Origin: Tritrichomonas musculus
Lineage: Eukaryota > Parabasalia > Tritrichomonadida > Tritrichomonadidae
DNA: 64,000 bases
Direction: 5' to 3'
Assembly (NCBI GenBank): GCA_039105265.1
Contig: JAPFFF010000001.1
Coordinates: 5,208,001-5,272,000 of the forward strand
Shown here: positions 30,118 through 39,224 of the stretch, one piece after another
How the letters are laid out: every line of letters starts with the position of its first letter
Position numbering within the stretch: position 1 is the first letter of the stretch
Made by a program: the position numbers and the translations under genes
The notes under the pieces: generated by a model
Told to the model about the DNA's origin: nothing
Database searches by the model: none
The model's input: the letters and a program-made list of their open reading frames with translations, nothing else

Positions 30118-33100
30118 CTAAAATTCAGAAGAGGAGTGTTGGACTCCCTCCTCTTCGGTAGCGGAGGCAGGGTCGGCACCTTGAGTTTGGTTCCATAGTG
30201 GGGTGGTGCCTGGATTTTCCAGTACGTCAGTTTCATCATCAGTAGTGTCAAGCTCAGACGGGGGGCCCGACCTGTCAACATCCGCACTTGCATCAATGAG
30301 TTCCCGCCATTCTTCGTCGTCCAGGATGTTGACAGGGTTGTACTCATCGTCTGCGGACTCCCCGTCGGTAACATTGGAGCTAGTATCATTGAGATCATTA
30401 GAATCATCGTCACCATCAGTATCAAGAACATTAACATTTTCAACATCGTTATCATAATCGTTACCATTATCGTTATCGTTATCGTTATCTTCATCTTCAT
30501 TGTTGTCGTTAACCCTCTTCTTAATCTTAGTATCAATGTACAATATCATAGATTCCCGTAAAGCGGCTGCTACCATCCTCCCTGCAAGTTTGAGTGCGTC
30601 TTTGGTCGTGACTGTCATTTTCTTGAGTTCATTGATGGTGTCATCGGGTATTGCACCGAGGGAGGAGACAATGAACACAAATAGCGACACATTGCAGTTC
30701 AACTGGTTTTTGCAATCATCGACGAGCTTCTGGTACTTGTTCAACTTCTCTCTACGTCGTATGACTAAGGTGGATTCATCATCATCGCCAGATAACATTC
30801 CGTATGGGATGGTGAATTCAGCTATCTTCAGCTGGTCACCGTCCCACCACCATACATCTGGTCTGAGAGAAGCAGAGTCACCAGTGATGTGTTCGTTGCT
30901 GCGTCCACGAACACTTTGGTTACAATGCACGATGACTCTCTTCTTTTCGGTAAGGTACTTGCAAAGTACCTTGACAACTTCGTCGTGTCTCTTTGTGAAT
31001 TTGTGTTTGCACCGCTTGCACCCGTTTAAGATGTGATTGAGAGTTTCAATCTGTCCACAACGAGTGCAACGGTTACTCATTTGAGGGTTTCTGTGAGCAG
31101 CAAGTGATGCTGTCATGAGCGTATTCGTACGTGCTTTGATAGCGAATCTGACAACAGAGTCCGCCATCAAAGCATTGGGCTTCATGAAGTAGTTGCTCAA
31201 TGGTGAGTTTTTCAATGTCGTGAATGTATGTCCTCTCATCTTGTGCTGACAAAGATCTGAATAGTAACGGTCACTCATGATTTTCATGATGTGTTTAACA
31301 ACATTAGAGGTGTTAACATCATATGTGACATTACTATTCAGATCTTTGAGCGTAAACATATCATCTTTGAGTATCAGACCCATGTTAGCGTCGTGCAAAG
31401 CTTTAACACATCGGGCTAAGATGTTCGACGTCCCGCGGTTACGCTTTGCATCTAACGCACCATTGTCTTTAACTTTTAGGTGCAAGAACGGTGAAGTCAA
31501 GTCGATGGTAGCATCCCTGAAGATGATCTCGGCTTCATCAGAAGCCTTGACCATATCACGGATGCTTTTATCGTTAGACTCCATCAAAGCAATGTAGAGT
31601 CTGATAGTGAGAGCTTTCTGGCGATCTGTGAGTTTCTGTATGTAAAGACCGCCATCGTTTTTCGTCGTGTAGAACCAGGCGGTTGGAATACCAGCAGCAC
31701 CGATCATTTTGGACAGTTTGCCCCGAATGAGTTCATCTAAGCGACTGAGGCAATTTGTCGGTGCTGTGTTCGCCATCAGTTCGTAGTCAATCTTGGGAAT
31801 CACGAACCGTTTGATGGCGTCAACCGCCTGTGTGAACCGAAGAGCGCTGCTAGTAATTCGAATGACGTCCTTCGTCATGTCTTCGATTCGCCGAAAAACG
31901 TGATGTTTACGCTGCGAAGATTTGCACGCGATTGGAAGTCCGAGATACGTTGTATTGTTCTGAATGCTGATGTTATCAATACGTCCTCCAGCAATGGTGA
32001 AGTTGTCGTTCAACACACTGCGAGAACCATTGTGAGCAATGTATGTGAAAGCGTGGCACTTCTTGCAGTTGATCTTCATGTCGCCTGCATAACTGCAGAA
32101 GTGCTCCACGACCGAAAGCAAGTTCTTCATCCCGACTTCCGAGTCCGAGAACACGATTATGTCATCGGCGTAAGCTTGAACGGTTGTCGCTGAGTCCAAC
32201 CAATGATAACCGTCCTCCTTGCAAGCGTTCAACCGCGCGAGGAGAGGTTCGATACAAATGTTGAATAACGTCGGACTCAGCGGACAACCTTGCTTGACGC
32301 CTTTGCGAAAACAGATAGAATTAGATCGTCTGTTGTTGCTGATGATCTTCGTCGAAGAGTCTCTGTACGAATTAATAATCGTTTTAACAAAAGAAAGATC
32401 AAAGCCAATGTCTGTAAGATTCTTTTTAATAAGTTTATGTGGTACGGAACCAAATGCATCAGAAAAGTCGATCGTCGTGATGTAGAGTGACTTTTGGTTC
32501 CGTGCAGCATCGTGTATCATCTCATCAACCACAGTTGCATGCTCAGCCGCTCCAGCTGGAATACGCATGAATCCTTTCTGACTCGGTGATATGAACCTAT
32601 GTTTTGAATTCAGCGTTTGAAGCGAGCGGCTGATGTGACACATCAGCATCCGATAAATCGTCGGAGTGATGGTGATAGGACGCCACGAATGGGCGTCGTC
32701 AGGGTCTCCTTTCTTAAACAACATGACGGTTTTGTTCATTTTCAACACCTCCGGAAAGAGACCCGTGTCAAGCATGCAACACAACACATTCTTGATGATC
32801 GTCGCCGTGACACTCCCGCCAACCTTCCACACACCATTTGAAATGCCGTCGCATCCGACGGCAGACAGATTGGATCTCGATCTGACCGCTTTGAGAATAG
32901 CTTCTTCGTTGAGGATGAGTGATTTGAGTTCATCAGAATTATTCGATGAAATTCTGCGCTGAAGAGTGTAAACACCATCTGGGTCATCCCCGAGAGCAGC
33001 AGCATCGCTCCACGAGGACCCGTACACGTTCTCGAAATCTTCGACTGGGACGACACATTCCGGTGTGTCGTCGTTCAACACGAACCAGTCGAGTGTACGT

Positions 33101-36100
33101 TTGGCGTCTTCAGCGTAGAATTTCTGAAGGAACTTCTTGTAGCCAAGCGAGGAAGGAGAGTTGTTGAGAATCTCCAATTCCTCTAGCTTGGCACGTATGA
33201 ATTTCATCCTTTCATCGTAATGCTCGTCGTAAATCAAACCGTCAATTGAATCCAAGTCACCACTCCCAAGAAGTTGAGAGAACTCCAAAGGAGCCTGTGA
33301 CAGAAAGCGAACAAGCTTCTCTTTGATGTCTGCGATGACATTACGTTGAGGTTGATCGAGATCTTCATCAGTGATGTGAATGCGGGAATGCAGGAGTTCA
33401 ATACCAGCGATGAATTTGGAGGCCGACTTCATCTGAATCGGTGTCTCCAACGAATGCGGGCGACGAATCTTATCTGAACCTCTCCGTGCCGAACGAACGA
33501 ACTTCCTAATCGACTTCCGTAGAATGAGAATGATTTTCGAAATCATCCCTTCGCAGAGAAGCATTCGGCTGCTCTTTTCCAAAGAGTCAGAGAGGTTAAT
33601 AGCTTCATTATACCAATTGAGAACATCCTTGACTTCACTGTTAAACACATCTTCGAACTTTTTCCTGTGCTTCGCTAAACGGTCACCCCACAGCTTCGGG
33701 AGGTGCACGAAATCATCATCTTCCTTCATGCACCTCGACTTCCAATTCTCAGCTTTGGACAGGCAACTCTCAATGTCCACGATCGAAGCTGACGCTGGGT
33801 GAGCCGGATGTTCATCAATTGTGTGAGTATCTTCTTCGCTAGAAGAAGAGACTGAATGCAAGTGCGCCTCAGGTAGTCTCTCGTTGGCAGGTATGAACCC
33901 AGCCTGTCGTCTCCGTCTGCGTGAGTCTTCCCCGCGACGACGATCTTCCATCACTTGGAGATCCACCGATTCGTCTGCCCGAGGTTGCACTGGCATCTGT
34001 CTCTCATCATCTTGAGTGACTCTGTTCTCACTCCTCACAATCTTGATTCTCTCCAGGTCAGTGTTGGCTTCACGAATTTCATCGTCATCGGTTTCAGGCG
34101 AAAGCCAATTAACGGATATACTGACGTCGATTGCCTGAACCCGATGACCTTCAACATTGGCCTGGGGATGTGATCTGTTGGTATGCTGTTTGACTGTAGC
34201 TTTGTCTCTACCAACGAAGTCCTTGCATTTCATGCACAAGGAACCGTGCAGGTCATGGTAAACATCGCTAGCCACAAGTAATTTCCGATGTTTCTTAGCG
34301 TGCAGAATGCTCATCGCCCAGAAGACACCAACTTCACGTTTAAGCGCTTCCATGTCCTGGTGCGATGAGCCCATGTGGCTGCTCAATGAGTTCGCTCTGC
34401 TGACCAAGTAGTCGCAGTCGCTGCACGGACAAACGTGAATGGTACGATAGTGAAAAGCGTCAGGCGGAAGGTGAGGTGAATCGATCTTCCACCTCAGCTT
34501 CCTGCCGACAATGTACTCGAACGCCGCTTGCTCCAGAGGAATGTTATTCGTCGTGTGCGTCGATTTGAGGTGAAAAGACAAGGACGCACATGTGGGAAAC
34601 GTTTTGTCGCAGCAAGGGCAGTAAAACTGTCCAACTCCTAACCATCTGTCTTTCTGATACATGAGGAAAATGATAGGAGTGTCAACGTCGCTAACGTTTG
34701 CGAATGGTGAAGTGTCGATGTTTGCCACCTGCAAGATATCAATGAGAGACTTCATGTCTGTTTTGGTCTTCACACCAGCCAGTTCGCTCACGATCCAATC
34801 AATGGAAACATTGTCACCCACAGGTGAAGAAGGATTATCATCACTACCACCGTGATTGTCATCATCGGAATGATCAGAGTGTTCAGAGTGAGAATGAGCA
34901 TCGGTGAACTCTTCGGCACCACTAACAACGCTGCTTGTACCAGAAGAGTTACTGGTAGTTTGAGTACCTAAGGAGTTGGTTCGAGATCCGAGGAAATTAT
35001 TGTTTGAGAATGTGTTAAGCAACGAATGGTTCCCAGAGAGAGTAAATAGTGGAACCACTTTCTCATTGATCTCGAACACAAACTTAGGTACCTCAATCAC
35101 TGATGTGAATAATTTCTCCTTCGTGACTACTTGATGATGATCGATGTGAGCAGTTGACGTGACAACCCGATCGTCAACGCCAACAGAATGGTGCGTGATG
35201 TGAGCCGTTGACGTGACGGTTTGGTTGTCAACGTCAACGTTGTGGTGAGTGACGTGAGCTGTTGACGCGACAACCCGATTGTCAACGTCAACAGCGTGAT
35301 GAGCGACGTGAGCTGTTGACTTGACAGTCTGATTGTCAACGTCAACAGCGTGATGAGCGACGTGAGCTGTTGACTTGACAATCTGATTGTCAACGTCAAC
35401 AGCGTGATGAGCGACGTGAGCTGTTGACTTGACAATCTGATTGTCAACGTCAACAGCGTGATGAGCGACGTGAGCTGTTGACTTGACAATCTGATTGTCA
35501 ACGTCAACAGCGTGATGAGCGACGTGAGCTGTTGACTTGACAATCTGATTGTCAACGTCAACAGCGTGATTAGCAACGTGGGCTGTTGACTTGACAATCT
35601 GATTGTCAACGTCAACAGCGTGATGAGCGACGTGGGCTGTTGACTTGACAATCTGATTGTCAACGTCAACAGCGTGATTAGCAACGTGGGCTGTTGACTT
35701 GACAGTCTGATAGTCAACGTCAACAGAATGATGAGCGACGTGGGCTGTTGACTTGACAATCTGATTGTCAACGTCAACATTATGATGTACCACGTGTGCC
35801 GTTGACGCGACAATCTGATTGTCGACGTCAACGCTATGATGAGCAACATGAGCCATTGACGCGACAACCCGATTGTCGACGTCAACGCTGTGGTGAGCTA
35901 CATGAGCAGTTGACTCGACAGTCTGGTTGTCGACGTCAACGCTATGATGAACAAGATTAACATTGTTATGAGAAACATTATAGTTAGAGATATTATTATT
36001 AATGAAACTATTATTAGTGAAACTATTACTATTATTAACATTGAACATATTGGTATTCATGACTGACATGTGATTTGAAAAGTCGGTGAAGTGATTATTG

Positions 36101-37044
36101 CAACCGATGTTGCACGAGAATGAGACCGCCAGCGAGTTTAATACATTGTATACATGGGAAACAAAAGGCGAACGTGGGAAGGAGCAAAAATTGAATGGAG
36201 CCGCCGGAACCGTGCTCGGATGGACGAAGGTCTCAGGGAGGAGCACCTTCTGGCTGAGTTCTGCATCTGAAGCAGGTACTGCCTGGCGGTTACGGTCGAG
36301 TATTGGTTGCCCATTCGAAATGATCATTTGTCCTCGGGCAACCAATACACCTTCAACTGACTTATCCTTTGCAAGGTAACTCAGAGGGGAACGGGCAGCC
36401 AGTGAAGGATCGCTCGTAATGACGAACCATGAGGGGTTCTGACCACCCTCTGGATTCGTTGGATTATAGTGTACTCCTGACTGCAGGAGTACCTCTGTCG
36501 TCCTTTGTGTATTAGGAACTATGAGATTTCTGGCGCAATTTGGTCGGCTCGTAGAATCACTTTGATGCGCATCTGATCTAAATTCTTCGGAATCTGAAAA
36601 GTCTGGGGAAACGTTGGAATCGCTCTGTGAGGTACTCCGTATGTTGATAGGAGCAGGTCCAACCGGCGGGTGCCGCTGCTCCGTAGGATATGAAATTCGA
36701 TCTGTGAGTGAGTATTGCGAGGGAAGATTATGAGGAACATTTGGAACATATCGAGGCTGTGTATTTGATTGAGTTGTGTTCGGGGCAAACTGGTCCCCGT
36801 TTTGGTGCGTCTTTGAATTGATCTCTCTTGAGTGGCGAGATATTGGAGAAGTAGCGAGTTTGTTGTAATTTATATTGAAAGGGCTATCTACTGTACTAAT
36901 TTGAGGCGAAAAACTGCGAAATTCGGGTGTTCCATTTGCATCATCATCAGAAAAATTTCCACCAAAATCATCAATTTTGGTATCAATCGAATCAGCGTCG
37001 AGTGCTAATTCGGAAAATCTAGGTTTGGTCGTGCAAAAAAGCAT
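30118..37044 (-). CDS. R2-like retrotransposon protein (RT + restriction-like endonuclease), copy E
   Basis: A 2308-residue open frame, expected to be a target-specific nickase and reverse transcriptase acting in the nucleus. Parts in order: N-terminal conserved block (EVLLQSGVHYNP), 15 repeats of 18 residues, acidic linker, three C2H2 fingers from about residue 804, RT with DFSDAF and AYADD (about 1625), CX2CX7HX4C knuckle (about 1991), RPD-X12-E endonuclease (about 2062), Asp/Asn-rich tail. It is 20 residues longer than copy B: one more repeat, one restored residue in a repeat, one more residue in the acidic tail. Near the C terminus ELKKMTVTT and EYNPVNI agree with copy D, while ITSSALRFT and IRGKLSK agree with B, pointing to exchange between copies. 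The start ATG directly follows the T-run and a TCATATATG initiator-like motif. Confidence 0.94.
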   Translation of the reverse strand: MLFCTTKPRFSELALDADSIDTKIDDFGGNFSDDDANGTPEFRSFSPQISTVDSPFNINYNKLATSPISRHSREINSKTHQNGDQFAPNTTQSNTQPRYVPNVPHNLPSQYSLTDRISYPTEQRHPPVGPAPINIRSTSQSDSNVSPDFSDSEEFRSDAHQSDSTSRPNCARNLIVPNTQRTTEVLLQSGVHYNPTNPEGGQNPSWFVITSDPSLAARSPLSYLAKDKSVEGVLVARGQMIISNGQPILDRNRQAVPASDAELSQKVLLPETFVHPSTVPAAPFNFCSFPRSPFVSHVYNVLNSLAVSFSCNIGCNNHFTDFSNHMSVMNTNMFNVNNSNSFTNNSFINNNISNYNVSHNNVNLVHHSVDVDNQTVESTAHVAHHSVDVDNRVVASMAHVAHHSVDVDNQIVASTAHVVHHNVDVDNQIVKSTAHVAHHSVDVDYQTVKSTAHVANHAVDVDNQIVKSTAHVAHHAVDVDNQIVKSTAHVANHAVDVDNQIVKSTAHVAHHAVDVDNQIVKSTAHVAHHAVDVDNQIVKSTAHVAHHAVDVDNQIVKSTAHVAHHAVDVDNQTVKSTAHVAHHAVDVDNRVVASTAHVTHHNVDVDNQTVTSTAHITHHSVGVDDRVVTSTAHIDHHQVVTKEKLFTSVIEVPKFVFEINEKVVPLFTLSGNHSLLNTFSNNNFLGSRTNSLGTQTTSNSSGTSSVVSGAEEFTDAHSHSEHSDHSDDDNHGGSDDNPSSPVGDNVSIDWIVSELAGVKTKTDMKSLIDILQVANIDTSPFANVSDVDTPIIFLMYQKDRWLGVGQFYCPCCDKTFPTCASLSFHLKSTHTTNNIPLEQAAFEYIVGRKLRWKIDSPHLPPDAFHYRTIHVCPCSDCDYLVSRANSLSSHMGSSHQDMEALKREVGVFWAMSILHAKKHRKLLVASDVYHDLHGSLCMKCKDFVGRDKATVKQHTNRSHPQANVEGHRVQAIDVSISVNWLSPETDDDEIREANTDLERIKIVRSENRVTQDDERQMPVQPRADESVDLQVMEDRRRGEDSRRRRRQAGFIPANERLPEAHLHSVSSSSEEDTHTIDEHPAHPASASIVDIESCLSKAENWKSRCMKEDDDFVHLPKLWGDRLAKHRKKFEDVFNSEVKDVLNWYNEAINLSDSLEKSSRMLLCEGMISKIILILRKSIRKFVRSARRGSDKIRRPHSLETPIQMKSASKFIAGIELLHSRIHITDEDLDQPQRNVIADIKEKLVRFLSQAPLEFSQLLGSGDLDSIDGLIYDEHYDERMKFIRAKLEELEILNNSPSSLGYKKFLQKFYAEDAKRTLDWFVLNDDTPECVVPVEDFENVYGSSWSDAAALGDDPDGVYTLQRRISSNNSDELKSLILNEEAILKAVRSRSNLSAVGCDGISNGVWKVGGSVTATIIKNVLCCMLDTGLFPEVLKMNKTVMLFKKGDPDDAHSWRPITITPTIYRMLMCHISRSLQTLNSKHRFISPSQKGFMRIPAGAAEHATVVDEMIHDAARNQKSLYITTIDFSDAFGSVPHKLIKKNLTDIGFDLSFVKTIINSYRDSSTKIISNNRRSNSICFRKGVKQGCPLSPTLFNICIEPLLARLNACKEDGYHWLDSATTVQAYADDIIVFSDSEVGMKNLLSVVEHFCSYAGDMKINCKKCHAFTYIAHNGSRSVLNDNFTIAGGRIDNISIQNNTTYLGLPIACKSSQRKHHVFRRIEDMTKDVIRITSSALRFTQAVDAIKRFVIPKIDYELMANTAPTNCLSRLDELIRGKLSKMIGAAGIPTAWFYTTKNDGGLYIQKLTDRQKALTIRLYIALMESNDKSIRDMVKASDEAEIIFRDATIDLTSPFLHLKVKDNGALDAKRNRGTSNILARCVKALHDANMGLILKDDMFTLKDLNSNVTYDVNTSNVVKHIMKIMSDRYYSDLCQHKMRGHTFTTLKNSPLSNYFMKPNALMADSVVRFAIKARTNTLMTASLAAHRNPQMSNRCTRCGQIETLNHILNGCKRCKHKFTKRHDEVVKVLCKYLTEKKRVIVHCNQSVRGRSNEHITGDSASLRPDVWWWDGDQLKIAEFTIPYGMLSGDDDESTLVIRRREKLNKYQKLVDDCKNQLNCNVSLFVFIVSSLGAIPDDTINELKKMTVTTKDALKLAGRMVAAALRESMILYIDTKIKKRVNDNNEDEDNDNDNDNGNDYDNDVENVNVLDTDGDDDSNDLNDTSSNVTDGESADDEYNPVNILDDEEWRELIDASADVDRSGPPSELDTTDDETDVLENPGTTPLWNQTQGADPASATEEEGVQHSSSEF
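35140..35949 (-). repeat. Coding 54-bp repeat array, copy E (15 units)
   Basis: All units are full length. The central run of HHAVDVDNQIVK/NHAVDVDNQIVK units is nearly uniform, while outer units (QTVES, RVVASM, HHSVGVDDRVV) are conserved with copy B, the usual sign of turnover in the middle of an array. Confidence 0.9.
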
Positions 37045-37065
37045 ATATGAAAACTAAAAAAAAAT

Positions 37066-37079
37066 CTCCTCCCGTGTGG
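37066..37079 (-). repeat. Target-site repeat, junction 11
   Basis: The 14-bp tRNA-Asn 3' end between copy E and the tRNA-proximal ORF-less unit. Confidence 0.9.
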
Positions 37080-37928
37080 ATTGTTTATTAAAAGCGGTTA
37101 GAAATGCATAAAAGCAAAAAGGAAGCGAAAGTTCGCAAAACTTTCAATCAAAAAAGCAATTTTGTAAGAAAAAAAGGTATGCTTAAACCTTTAAAGTGAG
37201 ACCAACTTGAACATAAGGAGCAACAGAACAATTAAAAAAATATTCAATTAATTGAGAGGGAACGAGTATTAATTGAATAATGAACGATCAACAATTGAAA
37301 GCCATATGATCGTCGTCTGAATGGATCTCATGGGCATCCATCCGTTGAGTCTATAGACGCATTGAGCCATAGCAACTTAAATAGGATATATATATCCGTC
37401 AAAGTTTAATCGGCAGCCGTCAAGCACTCTTCAGGGCCCGGAAGAGATAAGGAACATCAAGTGGACTCAATAAAAGAGGGCGACTCCAATAACAAAGAGA
37501 GTAAATTAACTTCGATCTGAGCTATGTATAGTCTATAAGTAACGTAAAATACTGCAAATTAAAGATGTAAAATAGAGTCAATAAGACAGTATGATCGAAG
37601 GAATCTGAATAAACAACATGAGAGAGAGGAGAATAATAACATAAGAGTAAAAGAATGAGATTTTGGTTCTAGAATATATCTCTGATCGAATGACAAGTAT
37701 AACGTTAAGAGCTGAGATTGATAAATTGTAATGAACTAAGGTAGTATAACTGAGTGATATATCGAGTGGTCGGACTTTGTGATATGAGTTCTAATATAAT
37801 TAAAATCAGTTTTGAAAATTTTGAGAAAAGTCGAGAAGAGTGGTATCAATCGACTCAGTAGAAGGTGCTGATCACGAATATGTAGCTAAAGTTAACCAAA
37901 ACCTCAAAAATAAAAATGAAAAAAAAAT
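37080..37928 (-). mobile_element. ORF-less tRNA-Asn-targeted unit (849 bp), adjoining the tRNA gene
   Basis: Sits directly after the 3' end of the tRNA-Asn gene, so under insertion into the tRNA it is the most recent arrival. Hairpins on the plus strand: GAAAGTT/AACTTTC (37127-37145), AAAGGT/ACCTTT (37173-37192), ATTCAATTAAT/ATTAATTGAAT (37242-37278), ATGGAT/ATCCAT (37321-37341), the perfect palindrome GGATATATATATCC (37384-37397), CTCTTC/GAAGAG (37427-37446). The 5' T-run on the element strand would also serve as a Pol III terminator for the tRNA. No protein is encoded. Confidence 0.82.
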
Positions 37929-38002
37929 CTCCTCCCGTGTGGATCGAACACACGACTTCCAGATTAACAGTCTGACACTCTAACCAACTGAGTTAGGGAG
38001 GA
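37929..38002 (-). tRNA. tRNA-Asn (anticodon GTT)
   Basis: A complete cloverleaf of 74 nt without intron: acceptor TCCTCCC/GGGAGGA, D-stem ACTC/GAGT, anticodon stem TCAGA/TCTGG around loop CTGTTAA (anticodon GTT), T-arm GTGTG-TTCGATC-CACAC, discriminator G. On its strand it is followed by ATTTTTTTT, which fits a Pol III terminator. The last 14 nt (T-loop CC through the discriminator) are the sequence repeated at every array junction, so this is the target gene, and it remains structurally intact after the insertions. Confidence 0.97.
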
Positions 38003-39224
38003 AGCCTACTTACAAATATATTATTAATCCTTCAGTATATCCGGTTTTAAAAAATATTTATTGAATTGTCTTCAGATTTTTTTAAGGAGGTAGTTTATTA
38101 TGTCTCTGATAAAGTTATGACTATTATTTTTTGTATATGAATATATCTTTAAATTTGCAATACATTTCTAAAAAATAAAAAAGAAATAAAGATTTTTTAA
38201 AAATATATTTTTTTTGTATTTTTTTGATAAAATAACGGTTTTCATTTTTTTAAGAAACGGACTAAATCGTTAAAAAAAGCGTCAATTACATCGAATTCGC
38301 CAAATTCCTTAAGTTTTCAAAGATCTTAATACAGTGCGTGCAAAATTATCCCAAACCCTCATTTTCTTGTATGCAAAAAAAAATTAATTTGAATATCATA
38401 TGACATTTCAGAAAAAAAAAAAAAAAATACAGATTCGTAGGTGAACATAGAAAATCGCGTGCACATTTCAGAAATCTTTTGTGTAATCAATTTAAAATGA
38501 ATGATATTCTATTTGTAATTTGCCAAATAATTGCTATACGAGTACAGAAATAGTTTTTTAAGTGCAATTAAGTAAAAAATATAAATTAATTTTTAAACCA
38601 TTCCTTTTTTTATTCTAAATTTCGTATTTTTGATATGAACTTTTTGAATAGTGGACTCTGGAAACTCAAAATAAAAAATTAGGGCCAAATATAAATTCAA
38701 ATTTAAAATGAGACTCCCGCCTCGTACCTATTATAAATTCTTATTTTTTCTGGGGTAAAACGCTATTAAAAAAATAACAAAAAAACTAATAGAGCGTTTT
38801 TTTCATTTTTAAATTTTTGTACTAATATTATCATATGAAATATTTCAAAATTAAAACATATCAAAAAAAGCTTTCTATTAGTTTTTTAAAATTTGGTTTT
38901 TATATATATTTTTAAAATTAAAAAAATCCAATTTCTTTTATAAAAGCCTGGAGTCTCGTTTAAATTTATTATTTTCAATTGAAATGAAATGCTTTTAAGA
39001 AGGTAAGGAATTGTTTGTGTTCGTAATTATTGATTGTTTTGGAATTAACATCATTAAAAGATTTGCATTTTAAAATAATGACTTCAAAAAACTGAATATT
39101 TATAAAGATATATTTGAATTTTTAACTTCGAAAAAGGAGTGACTACCCCCTTAAAATAGTTTTTAAAATATTATAGCTTAATATTATTTTATTAGAGTAT
39201 TTTTTATTTGAATTAAACAATAAT
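38003..39224. other. AT-rich intergenic DNA
   Basis: No ORF of note. It holds poly-A/T tracts, a sequence resembling a Tc1/mariner terminus (38332-38360) and an interrupted palindrome (38780-38887). It lies upstream of the tRNA gene and downstream of the BspA-like gene. Confidence 0.7.
38780..38887. repeat. Interrupted palindrome in AT-rich spacer
   Basis: AAAAAACTAATAGAGCG plus a T-run (38780-38803) is inverted at 38863-38887 (AGCTTTCTATTAG then a T-run). A weaker outer pair, GAGACTCCCGCCT near 38709 and AGCCTGGAGTCTCG near 38946, may extend it to about 260 bp. It could be a decayed MITE; no clear target duplication was seen. Confidence 0.4.

Larger units (their letters stand above)
30013..37065 (-). 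mobile_element. Full-length R2-like non-LTR retrotransposon, copy E
   Basis: A 7053-bp unit with target repeats on both sides. It is the ORF-bearing unit nearest the tRNA gene and has an open frame, so it is the best candidate for a young, active copy. Its 5' part is of the B type. Its extreme 3' part shares variants with its neighbour D. The 5' stem-loop is at 36988-37012. Confidence 0.88.

Noticed and set aside
3727-37079. Each junction acting as a functional tRNA remnant or Pol III promoter
   Set aside because: Only 14 nt of the tRNA are restored; the A box and the GTTCGATCC B box are present only in the full gene at 37929-38002.
1-37928. LTR retrotransposon or retrovirus-like element
   Set aside because: No long terminal repeats, gag, protease or integrase; RT plus PD-X12-E endonuclease with a target duplication indicates a non-LTR element.
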